NCBI GenBank assembly: GCA_964642165.1
Contig: CAZXOC010000086.1
Coordinates: 1 to 23,908 of the forward strand
Length of the DNA stretch: 23,908 nt
Direction of reading: 5' to 3'
Origin: CAYRVX01 sp964642165
Lineage (GTDB): Bacteria > Planctomycetota > Phycisphaerae > SM23-33
In this document: piece by piece, positions 1 through 6,773 of the stretch
Layout: every line of letters begins with the position of its first letter
Position numbering within the stretch: position 1 is the first letter of the stretch
The notes under the pieces: model-generated
The model's database searches: none
Seen by the model: the letters and a program-made list of their open reading frames with translations, nothing else
What the model was told of the DNA's origin: nothing
Position numbers and translations under genes: made by a program

Positions 1-189
1 GTTGACGAACAGGGCAACGGTCTGGGTCGCCGGATGCAGGGGGGCGACAATAGTCTGGGCCTGCTTGATGGTCACGCGCCGCGGCGATTCGGCGAAGACC
101 AGCCCGATCGCGTCGGCGCCCATCTCGGCGGCCTTCGACGCTTGTGCGGGGCGGGTGAGCCCCTCGATCTTGACCCAGACGTCGCTCAT
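1..189 (-). CDS. trpF: Phosphoribosylanthranilate isomerase-like protein (TrpF family), 5' part only
   Basis: The 63 visible codons read MSDVWVKIEGLTRP, then GADAIGLVFAESPRRV and ALFVN. This matches the first two beta/alpha units of TrpF, the TIM-barrel enzyme that isomerises phosphoribosylanthranilate in tryptophan synthesis. The rest of the gene lies beyond the left edge. In the family the first strand ends K(I/V)CG and that Cys is the general base; here the codon is GAG, giving Glu9. Changing TGC or TGT to GAG needs several base changes, so a single read error is unlikely. An ATG at 198 is also in frame, but it lies inside the predicted -10 element (202-197), so 189 is preferred. That choice implies an almost leaderless mRNA. 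The fold assignment is strong; PRAI activity is uncertain because of the missing Cys. Confidence 0.8.
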   Translation of the reverse strand, partial: MSDVWVKIEGLTRPAQASKAAEMGADAIGLVFAESPRRVTIKQAQTIVAPLHPATQTVALFVN

Positions 190-196
190 GGCCGCC

Positions 197-225
197 ATAG
201 TAGGTGCGGGCGGGGCGTCTTGCAA
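197..225 (-). promoter_or_regulatory. Promoter of the trpF-like gene
   Basis: On the minus strand TTGCAA (225-220) is followed after 17 bp by TACTAT (202-197). The predicted transcription start is near 190, one base before the ATG at 189, so the mRNA would be essentially leaderless. No Shine-Dalgarno sequence is visible. The -35 hexamer is palindromic and is also used by the divergent promoter. Confidence 0.5.
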
Positions 226-248
226 TCCTGGGGGGCGAGACCTAGACT
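220..248 (+). promoter_or_regulatory. Promoter of the Gfo/Idh/MocA gene
   Basis: TTGCAA (220-225), a 17-bp spacer and TAGACT (243-248) fit a sigma70-type promoter. It predicts a start near 255 and a ~35-nt leader that contains the AGGAG at 279-283. The -35 hexamer is the same physical sequence as that of the minus-strand trpF-like promoter. Confidence 0.55.
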
Positions 249-289
249 GGCCGCCTCACAACGAGTTGATCGGCAGACAGGAGCCACCG

Positions 290-1480
290 ATGGCGAAGAA
301 ACTCAAGCACGTTCGCTTCGGCATCATCGGGCTGGGCATGATGGGCGGCTGTCACGCCGAGATCATGTCCAACGACAAGGATCGCCGGTTCAGCTTCACG
401 GCGGCGGCGGACATCGACGTCGACAAGGCCAAGGCCGTCGGCCAGCAGTACGACGTCGCGAGCTTCACCAGCGGCGAGGAGATGATCGACTCCGGCCTGT
501 GCGACGCCGTGATCGTGGCCACGCCCCACTACTGGCACGCGCCGCTGACGATCCGCGCCGCCCGCGCGGGTCTGCACGTGATGTGCGAGAAGCCGCTATC
601 GAGCACGGTCGGCCACGCCCGCGCGATGATCGCCGAATGCAGGAAGCGCCGCGTGCACCTGGGCGTGATGCTCCACCACCGCGCGCGGGCTGACATGAAC
701 ACGGTCAAAAAACTCATCGACCGCGGCGCGATCGGCGAGGTCTTCCGGGCGCAGTTGATCTGCTCGAACTGGTTCCGCACGCAGGCCTACTACGACAGCG
801 GCGCGTGGCGCGGCACGTGGGACGGCGAGGGCGGCGGCGTGCTGATCAACCAGGCCCCGCACCACCTGGACCTGTTCCAGTGGATCGGCGGCATGCCCAA
901 GCGGATCCTGGGCATGGTCCACACCCGCGCCCACCGCATCGAGGTCGAGGACACCGCCAACTTCCTCTGCGAGTACGGCGGCGGCAAGGTGGGCTACCTC
1001 TACGCGACCACCGCCGAGGAGCCCGGCATGGAGCAGTTCACCGTCTCCGGCGACAAGGGCACGATCGTCTGCAAGGGCGGCAAGCTGCTGCTCGGCAAGC
1101 TCAAGCAGCCGGTCACCCGGCACATCATGGGCTCGAAGAAGTCCTTCGCCGGCGGGGCCGAGCAGAAATGCACCTGGACGGAGGTCCGCCTGCCGAAGGC
1201 CCCCGGCGGGCGGCACCTCATGATCATCAAGGCCTTCGCCGCGCACGTCCTCCGCGGCGGCGAGATGTACTGCACCGGCCGCGAGGGCCTCAACGAGCTC
1301 GAGCTGTCCAACGCGATGTACATCGCCGGCTTCAAGCACAAGACCGTCGAGCTGCCCGTGGACGCCGCGGAGGCGGACCGGCTGGTCCGCAAGCTCGAGA
1401 AGGAGCGTTCCACCGGCCGGGGCGGGGGCCTGCGAGCGGCCGCCGACCGCGAGATGAAGAAGCTCATGAAGAAGGGGTAG
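290..1480 (+). CDS. Gfo/Idh/MocA family NAD(P)-dependent oxidoreductase
   Basis: This 396-residue protein has the family's two parts. The N-terminal Rossmann domain carries GIIGLGMMGG (residues 11-20), followed by the EKP signature (MCEKPLS, E100-K101-P102) where Lys is the usual catalytic residue. The C-terminal alpha/beta domain contains GGGVLINQAPHHLDLFQWIGG (~181-201), the substrate-pocket helix with paired His. Members oxidise or reduce sugars, inositols and related polyols; the substrate cannot be read from sequence. The start at 290 is chosen because AGGAG (279-283) lies 6 nt upstream and the protein begins just before the Rossmann strand. The open frame extends further upstream but lacks family similarity. 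No signal peptide is seen, so it is probably cytoplasmic. Its last 17 bp overlap the convergent O-antigen ligase-like gene. Confidence 0.93.
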   Translation: MAKKLKHVRFGIIGLGMMGGCHAEIMSNDKDRRFSFTAAADIDVDKAKAVGQQYDVASFTSGEEMIDSGLCDAVIVATPHYWHAPLTIRAARAGLHVMCEKPLSSTVGHARAMIAECRKRRVHLGVMLHHRARADMNTVKKLIDRGAIGEVFRAQLICSNWFRTQAYYDSGAWRGTWDGEGGGVLINQAPHHLDLFQWIGGMPKRILGMVHTRAHRIEVEDTANFLCEYGGGKVGYLYATTAEEPGMEQFTVSGDKGTIVCKGGKLLLGKLKQPVTRHIMGSKKSFAGGAEQKCTWTEVRLPKAPGGRHLMIIKAFAAHVLRGGEMYCTGREGLNELELSNAMYIAGFKHKTVELPVDAAEADRLVRKLEKERSTGRGGGLRAAADREMKKLMKKG

Positions 1481-4058
1481 TCGCCCGGGACGCCGCGCTG
1501 CCGGGGCGCGACGCGGGAGGTCGCGGCCGCCGCATCAGCTCGACGAGCAGCGTGGCGCGGTCCCGAAGCAGGCCCAGCTCGCGCCGCTCGTGCGGCCGGA
1601 GCCGTTGCATGCTGTCGCGGGGAAGCTGCCCGTCGATGCGGGGGGCCTCTTCGAGCTGGCGAAGGGCTCGCCGCGGACGGCCCGTGTCGCAGAACGCCCT
1701 GGCCGCTTCGAGCCTGAGGCGGCTGTCCCGGGGGTCGAGCTGGACGGCGCGGATGTAGGCCCCGGCGGCCTTGGCGGACGCGTCCGTCCGCGCGACGAGG
1801 CGCTCGGCGAGGGTCCACAGCTCCCGGGCGCGGTCCGCCCGCCCGGCGAGGAAGGCCTCATCGCCGCGCGCGACGAGGCGCACGTACGGGCCGCTCCGCG
1901 CGCCTTCCAGCATCCAGGCGGCGCTGCCCACCAGGCGGCGGAAGCCGGCGCTGTGTCGATCGCGCCGGGCGGCCTCGCTCGCCCAGTCCAGCGCGGCCAC
2001 GAGGGTCCTGCCGACGCGCAGGCGCGGCAGGCGCGAGCAGCGCAGGGCGACCTTCGCGGCGTCGGCGGCGGGGCGAGGGTCGAGCGGGTCGGCCTTTGCG
2101 GCCGCGGCGGCGTGACCCATCGCGGCGACGTCGTCGCCGTCCCGCAGCGCCGAGAGCATTCGCGCCGTGTGGTGCGTCTTCCGCGCGACGGGCCGCCAGA
2201 GCCACACGAAGGCCGCCGCGACGGCCGCGACCGCGAGGACCGCGGCGACCCATCGCCCTCCGGCCAGCACGCGCCTTCGCCCGCCGCCCGACCGGGCGAC
2301 GCACGCCCCGGCCGCCACGTAGAACACGGTCGCCGGCGCGGGCAGGTACGCGCTGTACGTCACCAGGTTGTGCAGCACGAACGCCGCCGCGCCGCAGCCC
2401 AGGGCCGCCCGGCAGGCGTCCGGGGCGCCCCGCAGGCCGGACAGGTCCCGCCCCGACCAGGCCGCCAGCACCAGCGCGGCGGCCAGCACGGCGCCCGGCA
2501 CGGCCACGTCCAGCAGAAGCAGCTTCGGCTGGCCCGCGACGTCGGACAGCAGCGCGCGGGCACCCATGGCGGCCAGCAGCACCGCGGCAAGGATGGCCGC
2601 CGGCACCCAACGCCGCGCGGGCGCGCCGGCGTCGAGGCGCCCGTCGCTGCGCGGCCGCGCGCAGCCGACCAGCACGCAGCCCAGGATCGCCACGAAGCAC
2701 ACGCCGCCCGGCAGCCCGTACTGCGCCAGGGCATGGACGACGACGTTGTGCGGCATCTGGACCTCTTCCTCGGCCGCGGCCCGGCGATACTGGAGGTAGG
2801 CGGTCGCGAAGTTGCCCGGGCCCACGCCGAGCCACGGCCGGTCGCGGACGATCCGCGCCGAGGCCGTCCAGTAGTACCAGCGGAACGTCATCGTCCGGGT
2901 GGGCAGGCGGTCGTGCTTCAGCCCGTAGGCGACGACGGCGCCGGCGCCCAGGACGGCGGCGGCGGCGACGGCGAGGACGCCCTTGCGCCAGTGCCGCGCC
3001 AGGCCCCGCCCCCATCGCCGGACGACAAGGAAGCCCACCACGCCCGCCAGGGCGGCGAGGATCGCCCCGCGGCTTCTCGTCAACGGCACGGCCGCGACGA
3101 CGCCCGCCGCGACCACCACGCCCACGCCCGCCGCCACGAGGGGCAGGTCGATCTCGCCCTTGCGGCGCGAGGCCCTGCCCGCCCGCCAGGAGGCCGCCCC
3201 GGCGCGGACCTTGTCGATCGCCAGCCCCGCCGCCGCGAACGCCATCACCAGCAGCAGCGAGCCGAACGGATTGGCCAGGCCGAAGAAGCCCGTGATCGAC
3301 CGGTCGCGCAGGCGAGCCTCGACGAGGGCGGCCTGCGGCGTGTCCGGCTCCCAGGCGAACTGCCGCAGCCGCTCGACGCGGTGGGCGCTGAAGTCGGCGA
3401 TGCGCTCGGGGATCTCCACGGCGAGCTGCCAGAAGCCCTTGCCCGCCAGCGTGACCCCGACGGCCGCCAGGACCGCCACCAGCAGCACGAAGCGCTTCCG
3501 GTCCGGGCACAACTGGATCGACAGGAAGCACGCGGCCAGCAGCGAGAGCTGCTCGATCCACCCGCTCAGCGCCGCGCGGAGGTTGGCGCCGCCCTCGACG
3601 GCGCCGCGTCGCCCGGCCGGCTCGACCAGCGACCGAAGCGTCGCGCCCCAGCTCGACGTGGCCAGCACGGACGCCAGCGACAGGATCGCGAAGAGGGCCA
3701 TCAGCGCCGCCAGGTAGCCGTGGCGGACCTCGAGCCGCCCGTCGGCGACGCCGCCGAGCGCCCACAGCATGCCCGCGACGAGGATGCCCACGGCGAAGGT
3801 CATGCGGGACAGCTCGCCGCGGTCGGCCTGGTAGGCGGCGGGGTTGGCGGCTCCGGCCGGTCGCGTCGCGCCGGGCGGCGCGGCGGGCGGCGCGGGCACG
3901 AACTGGAGGGCCGAGGCCTGGAACGGCAGCTCGGCCAGGAAGCACCGGGCCGTCCCGCACGCCAGCAGCACGGCGAACGCGGCGGCGTGCAGCGCGCGCC
4001 CGGGGCGGCTGGCGTGGTCCGGCGGCTCGACCGGGTTGGGCGGCGCGGCGTCGGTCAT
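1464..4058 (-). CDS. O-antigen ligase/polymerase-like membrane protein with long C-terminal soluble domain
   Basis: This is an 864-residue multi-spanning membrane protein. Hydrophobic segments occupy roughly residues 23-40, 87-135 and 165-205, then 255-285 and 305-380, and finally 440-620. The O-antigen ligase/polymerase (Wzy_C-type) signature is clear: LTRSRGAILAAL near 326, RPWLGVGPGNF at 407-417 and PHN at 436-438, followed by YGLPGG. Family members join or polymerise undecaprenyl-linked glycans on the periplasmic side. After about residue 620 a soluble Ala/Arg-rich helical region follows, with TPR-like helix pairs (for example AGAYIRAVQLDPRDSRLRLEAA, split here at ~765-786). The start is ATG 4058, which overlaps the stop of the upstream transferase as ATGA, so translation is probably coupled. 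Whether it acts as ligase or polymerase cannot be told. Confidence 0.85.
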   Translation of the reverse strand: MTDAAPPNPVEPPDHASRPGRALHAAAFAVLLACGTARCFLAELPFQASALQFVPAPPAAPPGATRPAGAANPAAYQADRGELSRMTFAVGILVAGMLWALGGVADGRLEVRHGYLAALMALFAILSLASVLATSSWGATLRSLVEPAGRRGAVEGGANLRAALSGWIEQLSLLAACFLSIQLCPDRKRFVLLVAVLAAVGVTLAGKGFWQLAVEIPERIADFSAHRVERLRQFAWEPDTPQAALVEARLRDRSITGFFGLANPFGSLLLVMAFAAAGLAIDKVRAGAASWRAGRASRRKGEIDLPLVAAGVGVVVAAGVVAAVPLTRSRGAILAALAGVVGFLVVRRWGRGLARHWRKGVLAVAAAAVLGAGAVVAYGLKHDRLPTRTMTFRWYYWTASARIVRDRPWLGVGPGNFATAYLQYRRAAAEEEVQMPHNVVVHALAQYGLPGGVCFVAILGCVLVGCARPRSDGRLDAGAPARRWVPAAILAAVLLAAMGARALLSDVAGQPKLLLLDVAVPGAVLAAALVLAAWSGRDLSGLRGAPDACRAALGCGAAAFVLHNLVTYSAYLPAPATVFYVAAGACVARSGGGRRRVLAGGRWVAAVLAVAAVAAAFVWLWRPVARKTHHTARMLSALRDGDDVAAMGHAAAAAKADPLDPRPAADAAKVALRCSRLPRLRVGRTLVAALDWASEAARRDRHSAGFRRLVGSAAWMLEGARSGPYVRLVARGDEAFLAGRADRARELWTLAERLVARTDASAKAAGAYIRAVQLDPRDSRLRLEAARAFCDTGRPRRALRQLEEAPRIDGQLPRDSMQRLRPHERRELGLLRDRATLLVELMRRPRPPASRPGSAASRATTPSS

Positions 4059-5149
4059 CTCATCGACTTGCCGTCGGCGGATTCCAGCAGCGCGATGATC
4101 AGCAGGATGGCGACGGTCTGGGCGAAGACCAGGACGGCCCCGACGTCGTCCACGCGGGGCAGCAGGCCGGCCGCGATGGCCGTTCCGGCCGTGCAGAAGT
4201 AGATCGTCAGCACGGCGGTTCGCGGCTTCATGCCCCGGCGGACCAGCCGGTGCGAGAAGTGCCTCCGGTCGCCCACCATCGGGCTGCGGCGGTCGCGAAG
4301 GCGAAGCGTGATCACGCTGACCATGTCGTAGAGCGGCACGGCCATCAGCACCAGCGGCACGAACACGCCGTACAGGTAATACGTCTGCCCCGGGCGGGCG
4401 TACGTCGTCAGGCAGCTCACCACGCCCAGGAGGAAACCGATCACCAGCGACCCGGCGTCGCCCATGAACACCTTCGCCGGCGGAAAGTTGTACGGCAGGA
4501 AGCCCAGCAGCGCCCCGAGCAGCACGCACAGCCAGCCGGAGACGAAGAGCTGCCCGATGCTGCCCGCCGCGCCCAGCAGCGCCGCCGCGCAAATCACCGC
4601 CACGCCCGCCGACAGCCCGTCCATGTTGTCCAGGAAGTTGAACGCGTTGGTGATCGTGACCAGCCAGAGGATCGTGGCGATGATGCTGACGGCCGGGCCC
4701 GCCGCCGTCAGGACACGCACGCCGAAGAGCACCACCGCGGCCGAGCAAACGACGAACTGCGCGACGAGCTTCAGCCACGGGCCCAGGTGCTTGCGGTCGT
4801 CGATCACCCCCACGACGTGGAGCAGCAGCGCGCAGGCGAGGATGCCGACGGCCTGGGGGGCCTTCGAGGCCGCCCCGGGCAGGTGGACCGCGAGGCCCCT
4901 CGGCAGCCACGAGGGCGCGCGCCCCGCGGCCCAGATGGCCGACAGCGACAGCGCCAGCAGGCTGGGCAGCAGGATGCCGGCAAAGATGGCGCAGCCGCCC
5001 AGCAAGGGCATGGGCCGCGCGTGCGCCTTGTGGCGCCCGGGCAGGTCGACCATGCCGAAGCGGTGGGCCATCCGCGCGGCGACGGGCACGGCCAGGAAGG
5101 TGATGGCCCCGGCCAGCACCGTGACGGCGACGGCCGCCAGGAGGATCAT
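4055..5149 (-). CDS. WecA/MraY-family undecaprenyl-phosphate sugar-1-phosphate transferase
   Basis: This 364-residue integral membrane enzyme transfers a sugar-1-phosphate from a UDP-sugar to undecaprenyl phosphate, the first step of a lipid-linked glycan. Conserved cytoplasmic-loop residues are visible: DLPGRHKAHARPMPLLGG (35-52), the Asp pair GVIDDRK (D117-D118), NAFNFLDNMDGLSAG (168-182), FMGDAGS (228-234) and a late His motif, GDRRHFSHRL (293-302). The NMDG form and the His loop favour a WecA/TagO-type enzyme over MraY, but this is not certain. The start at 5149 has GGGGAGGT 6 nt upstream. That SD lies within the end of the DUF4416 gene, whose stop overlaps this ATG (ATGA). The downstream O-antigen ligase-like gene overlaps in the same way, which suggests one exopolysaccharide or O-glycan assembly operon. 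Confidence 0.9.
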   Translation of the reverse strand: MILLAAVAVTVLAGAITFLAVPVAARMAHRFGMVDLPGRHKAHARPMPLLGGCAIFAGILLPSLLALSLSAIWAAGRAPSWLPRGLAVHLPGAASKAPQAVGILACALLLHVVGVIDDRKHLGPWLKLVAQFVVCSAAVVLFGVRVLTAAGPAVSIIATILWLVTITNAFNFLDNMDGLSAGVAVICAAALLGAAGSIGQLFVSGWLCVLLGALLGFLPYNFPPAKVFMGDAGSLVIGFLLGVVSCLTTYARPGQTYYLYGVFVPLVLMAVPLYDMVSVITLRLRDRRSPMVGDRRHFSHRLVRRGMKPRTAVLTIYFCTAGTAIAAGLLPRVDDVGAVLVFAQTVAILLIIALLESADGKSMR

Positions 5150-5694
5150 CGCCGCACCTCCCCGGCGGCCCGGCCGATGAGCAGGTTCCGAGCGGCCGTC
5201 AGGAACGCGTCGTAGCGCCCCGACCGGTAGTCGGGGAAGGTCCAGTCCAGCGGCTGCCAGCTCCCGTGGCGGTACATCAGCGTGACCTCGGCGTAGACCC
5301 CGCGCCCGAGGTAGATGCGGTGCGAGAAGTTCTTCATGCTGGCGAGGACCAGCTTGGACGGCTCGACGTACCCGGGGTCGAGGTTGATGGGGCGGCGGAC
5401 GCCGGCGTCCGCGCGGCGGGCGAAGTCGCCCTCGATGGCGTGGGTCCGCCGCTTGGCCTCGACCAGCGCGTCCGGGCCGACGCGCTCGGCGAAGCTCACG
5501 AACCGCCGGTACAGCGGCGCGCCCATCTCCTCGTCGTAGTAGTGCGTGAAGTCGAAGTCCATCGCCTCGCTGGCGCGGTCGACGGCCCCGAACGCCCGGG
5601 TGAGCTCCTCGCCCGCCGCGTCGAGCCACTCGACGCGAGACGAGATCATCCCGCAGATCAGCTTCACCGCCGGGGCATCGGTGGGTTCGGCCAT
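5146..5694 (-). CDS. DUF4416 family protein
   Basis: This 182-residue soluble protein matches DUF4416 along its length. Visible signatures are KLICGMISS (residues 11-19), DFDFTHYYDEEMGAPLYRRF, the segment RRPINLDPGYVEPSKLVLAS and SHRIYLGRGVYAEVTLMY, then WTFPDYRS near the C-terminus. The family has no established function that I know of. Start 5694 is preferred over an in-frame upstream ATG (5793) because a consensus promoter, TTGACA-17-GACAAT, ends 10 bp before it and because similarity begins here. The mRNA would then be almost leaderless. The stop overlaps the ATG of the sugar-phosphate transferase. Its position at the head of that operon suggests a role linked to surface glycan assembly, which is inference only. 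Confidence 0.88.
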   Translation of the reverse strand: MAEPTDAPAVKLICGMISSRVEWLDAAGEELTRAFGAVDRASEAMDFDFTHYYDEEMGAPLYRRFVSFAERVGPDALVEAKRRTHAIEGDFARRADAGVRRPINLDPGYVEPSKLVLASMKNFSHRIYLGRGVYAEVTLMYRHGSWQPLDWTFPDYRSGRYDAFLTAARNLLIGRAAGEVRR

Positions 5695-5703
5695 GGCGGG
5701 CGC

Positions 5704-5732
5704 ATTGTCGCGCGGCCGCGAAGGCCTGTCAA
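5704..5732 (-). promoter_or_regulatory. Consensus sigma70-type promoter of the DUF4416-transferase-ligase operon
   Basis: On the minus strand a perfect TTGACA (5732-5727) is followed after 17 bp by GACAAT (5709-5704). The predicted start is ~5697, three bases before the ATG at 5694. No SD can exist in so short a leader, so initiation would be of the leaderless type. Confidence 0.6.
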
Positions 5733-5883
5733 CGAACGCCGCCGCCGCGCCGCGGGGGGCGCAGCGCGGAGCCCGACCGTCGAGGTCGGGCAAGGAGGGA
5801 TGCCGGCGGGCGAGGCGGCCTCGGGGGTCCTAGGCCGCCTCGCCGCAGGGGCGTCTGCGCCGGTGCCGGCGACCGGCGGGAGC

Positions 5884-6264
5884 CTACTTCTTGACGCGGA
5901 CCGTGTCGGATGCCTCGAAGACCACCGTCTCGCCGTCCGCGCCGACGAGGGTCAGCGTGGCCTCGGGCGGAGAGACCGCCGCCTTGACGAGGGCGGAGTC
6001 GAACTTGGCCACGAGGTAGCCGCAGTCATCCGACTTGACGAGGTACGACGGGATGCCGTCCAGGTCCCACGCGAGGTCCTTCCCCAGGTCGAAGGGGAGA
6101 TTCGTGTGGACCGTCACACACGTGGCCTTGGAGTTGATCGCGATCGTCTGCGGTGAGATGACGATCACGTCCCCGTCCCCGACGGCCGGCCCGGACAGGG
6201 CGTAGCCGCCGAGAAGCCCCACGGCGAGGGTCAGTACCAGGATGGTCAAGCTCGATCTCTTCAT
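5884..6264 (-). CDS. Small exported hypothetical protein
   Basis: This 126-residue protein has a clear signal peptide: MKRSS, then a hydrophobic core (LTILVLTLAVGLLGGYALS) ending near residue 24. The mature part, ~100 residues, begins around DGDVIVISPQTIAINSK and reads as alternating beta strands with two Cys (TCVTVHTNLP and DDCGYL) that could form a disulfide. It resembles small secreted planctomycete proteins with an 'I-SP-T-LN-KS' opening strand, an impression from memory only. Function is unknown. The start at 6264 is chosen because AGGAG lies 8 nt upstream and the signal peptide begins there; the upstream in-frame extension is polar and Arg-rich. The gene has a ~270-nt leader behind a strong promoter, suggesting post-transcriptional control. 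Confidence 0.75.
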   Translation of the reverse strand: MKRSSLTILVLTLAVGLLGGYALSGPAVGDGDVIVISPQTIAINSKATCVTVHTNLPFDLGKDLAWDLDGIPSYLVKSDDCGYLVAKFDSALVKAAVSPPEATLTLVGADGETVVFEASDTVRVKK

Positions 6265-6418
6265 CGCTCCATCTCCTGTCAGCGTCCACCTCCCCCGGGC
6301 CGTCTCCTGCGGCGCCGCGCGCCGCAACAAATGGAGCGGATGGGGAAGGGGACTACATCGATTCGGTCTTGTGTCTGGCTGGCAGCCCGCGGCAAGACGG
6401 GGCCCGCGGGGCGGCCGA

Positions 6419-6533
6419 CTGGCGGCTGCGCGCCGCCTTCTTCTCTATAAGTGATTTCTCTTAACAGACTAATCTTCTACGTCCTTCCGTCCTGGCGGTT
6501 GCCCTAGGCTCCTCGGAGGCGGGTCGAACCACG
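6419..6533 (-). ncRNA. Candidate structured 5' leader RNA
   Basis: The predicted transcript of the exported-protein gene starts near 6533 and its first ~115 nt look unlike the surrounding DNA. They open with GUGGUUCGACCCGCCUCC, continue through GAGGAGCCUAGGGCAACC and GGACGGAAGGACGUAGAAG, and run into an AU-rich stretch. A hairpin follows, GGCGGC-GCGCA-GCCGCC (6437-6421). The enclosing 6441-6600 is about 49% GC by hand count. I could not match it to c-di-GMP-I, SAM, SAH, glutamine, guanidine-I or fluoride riboswitch consensus sequences from memory. No U-tract follows the hairpin, so a transcription terminator is not evident. This is a candidate element only. Confidence 0.35.
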
Positions 6534-6539
6534 AAAGAA

Positions 6540-6568
6540 AATATACGCGCGTCTGCGCAAGACGTCAA
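6540..6568 (-). promoter_or_regulatory. Strong promoter of the exported-protein gene
   Basis: On the minus strand TTGACG (6568-6563), a 17-bp spacer and TATATT (6545-6540) predict a start near 6533. This leaves a leader of about 269 nt before the ATG at 6264. The surrounding AT-richness is unusual for this window. Confidence 0.6.
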
Positions 6569-6773
6569 GCAGGAAATCAGGTAAACACCCTCTTTTTTTG
6601 TGGGGCGAACACCCCGCAAAATCGGGAATGGGCCCGCCGTCGGGTTCCGTCAAGCCCGGCCGGCGCGCCCGCCCGCCGGCGAAACTTCGTGAAATCCCCC
6701 GGCGTCCGTGGCATCATGGTCTGCCCGATACATGCCGTGTCGTGGATGGAACCGGACGTATGGGACAGGGCTT
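6569..6773. other. Intergenic region upstream of serS with a 10-bp stem-loop
   Basis: This is the right-hand part of the divergent gap between the exported-protein gene and serS. It contains a perfect 10-bp stem (one G-T pair), TTTTGTGGGG at 6596-6605 with CCCCGCAAAA at 6612-6621, around a 6-base loop. The T-run is 5' of the stem on the plus strand and no T-tract follows on either strand, so it is not an ordinary intrinsic terminator. No convincing serS promoter was found. The remaining bases show no gene. Confidence 0.4.

Noticed and set aside
1590..4202. Long plus-strand open frame (870 codons) opposite the O-antigen ligase-like gene
   Set aside because: It is Arg/Gly/His/Gln-rich with no domain, mirrors a gene with clear motifs, and reflects the rarity of stop codons in ~70% GC DNA.
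5146..5793. Longer DUF4416 protein starting at 5793
   Set aside because: The extra 33 residues lack family similarity and the start lies upstream of the consensus promoter at 5732-5704.
6419..6533. c-di-GMP-I (GEMM) or SAH riboswitch in the exported-protein leader
   Set aside because: GGGCAACC and CCGAGGAGC are reminiscent, but the GACGCAAAGCC block of GEMM and the rest of the SAH core are missing or out of order.
6596..6621. Stem-loop near a T-run as an intrinsic terminator
   Set aside because: On the plus strand the T-run is upstream of the stem and on the minus strand the stem is followed by A residues, so neither strand has the required U-tract.
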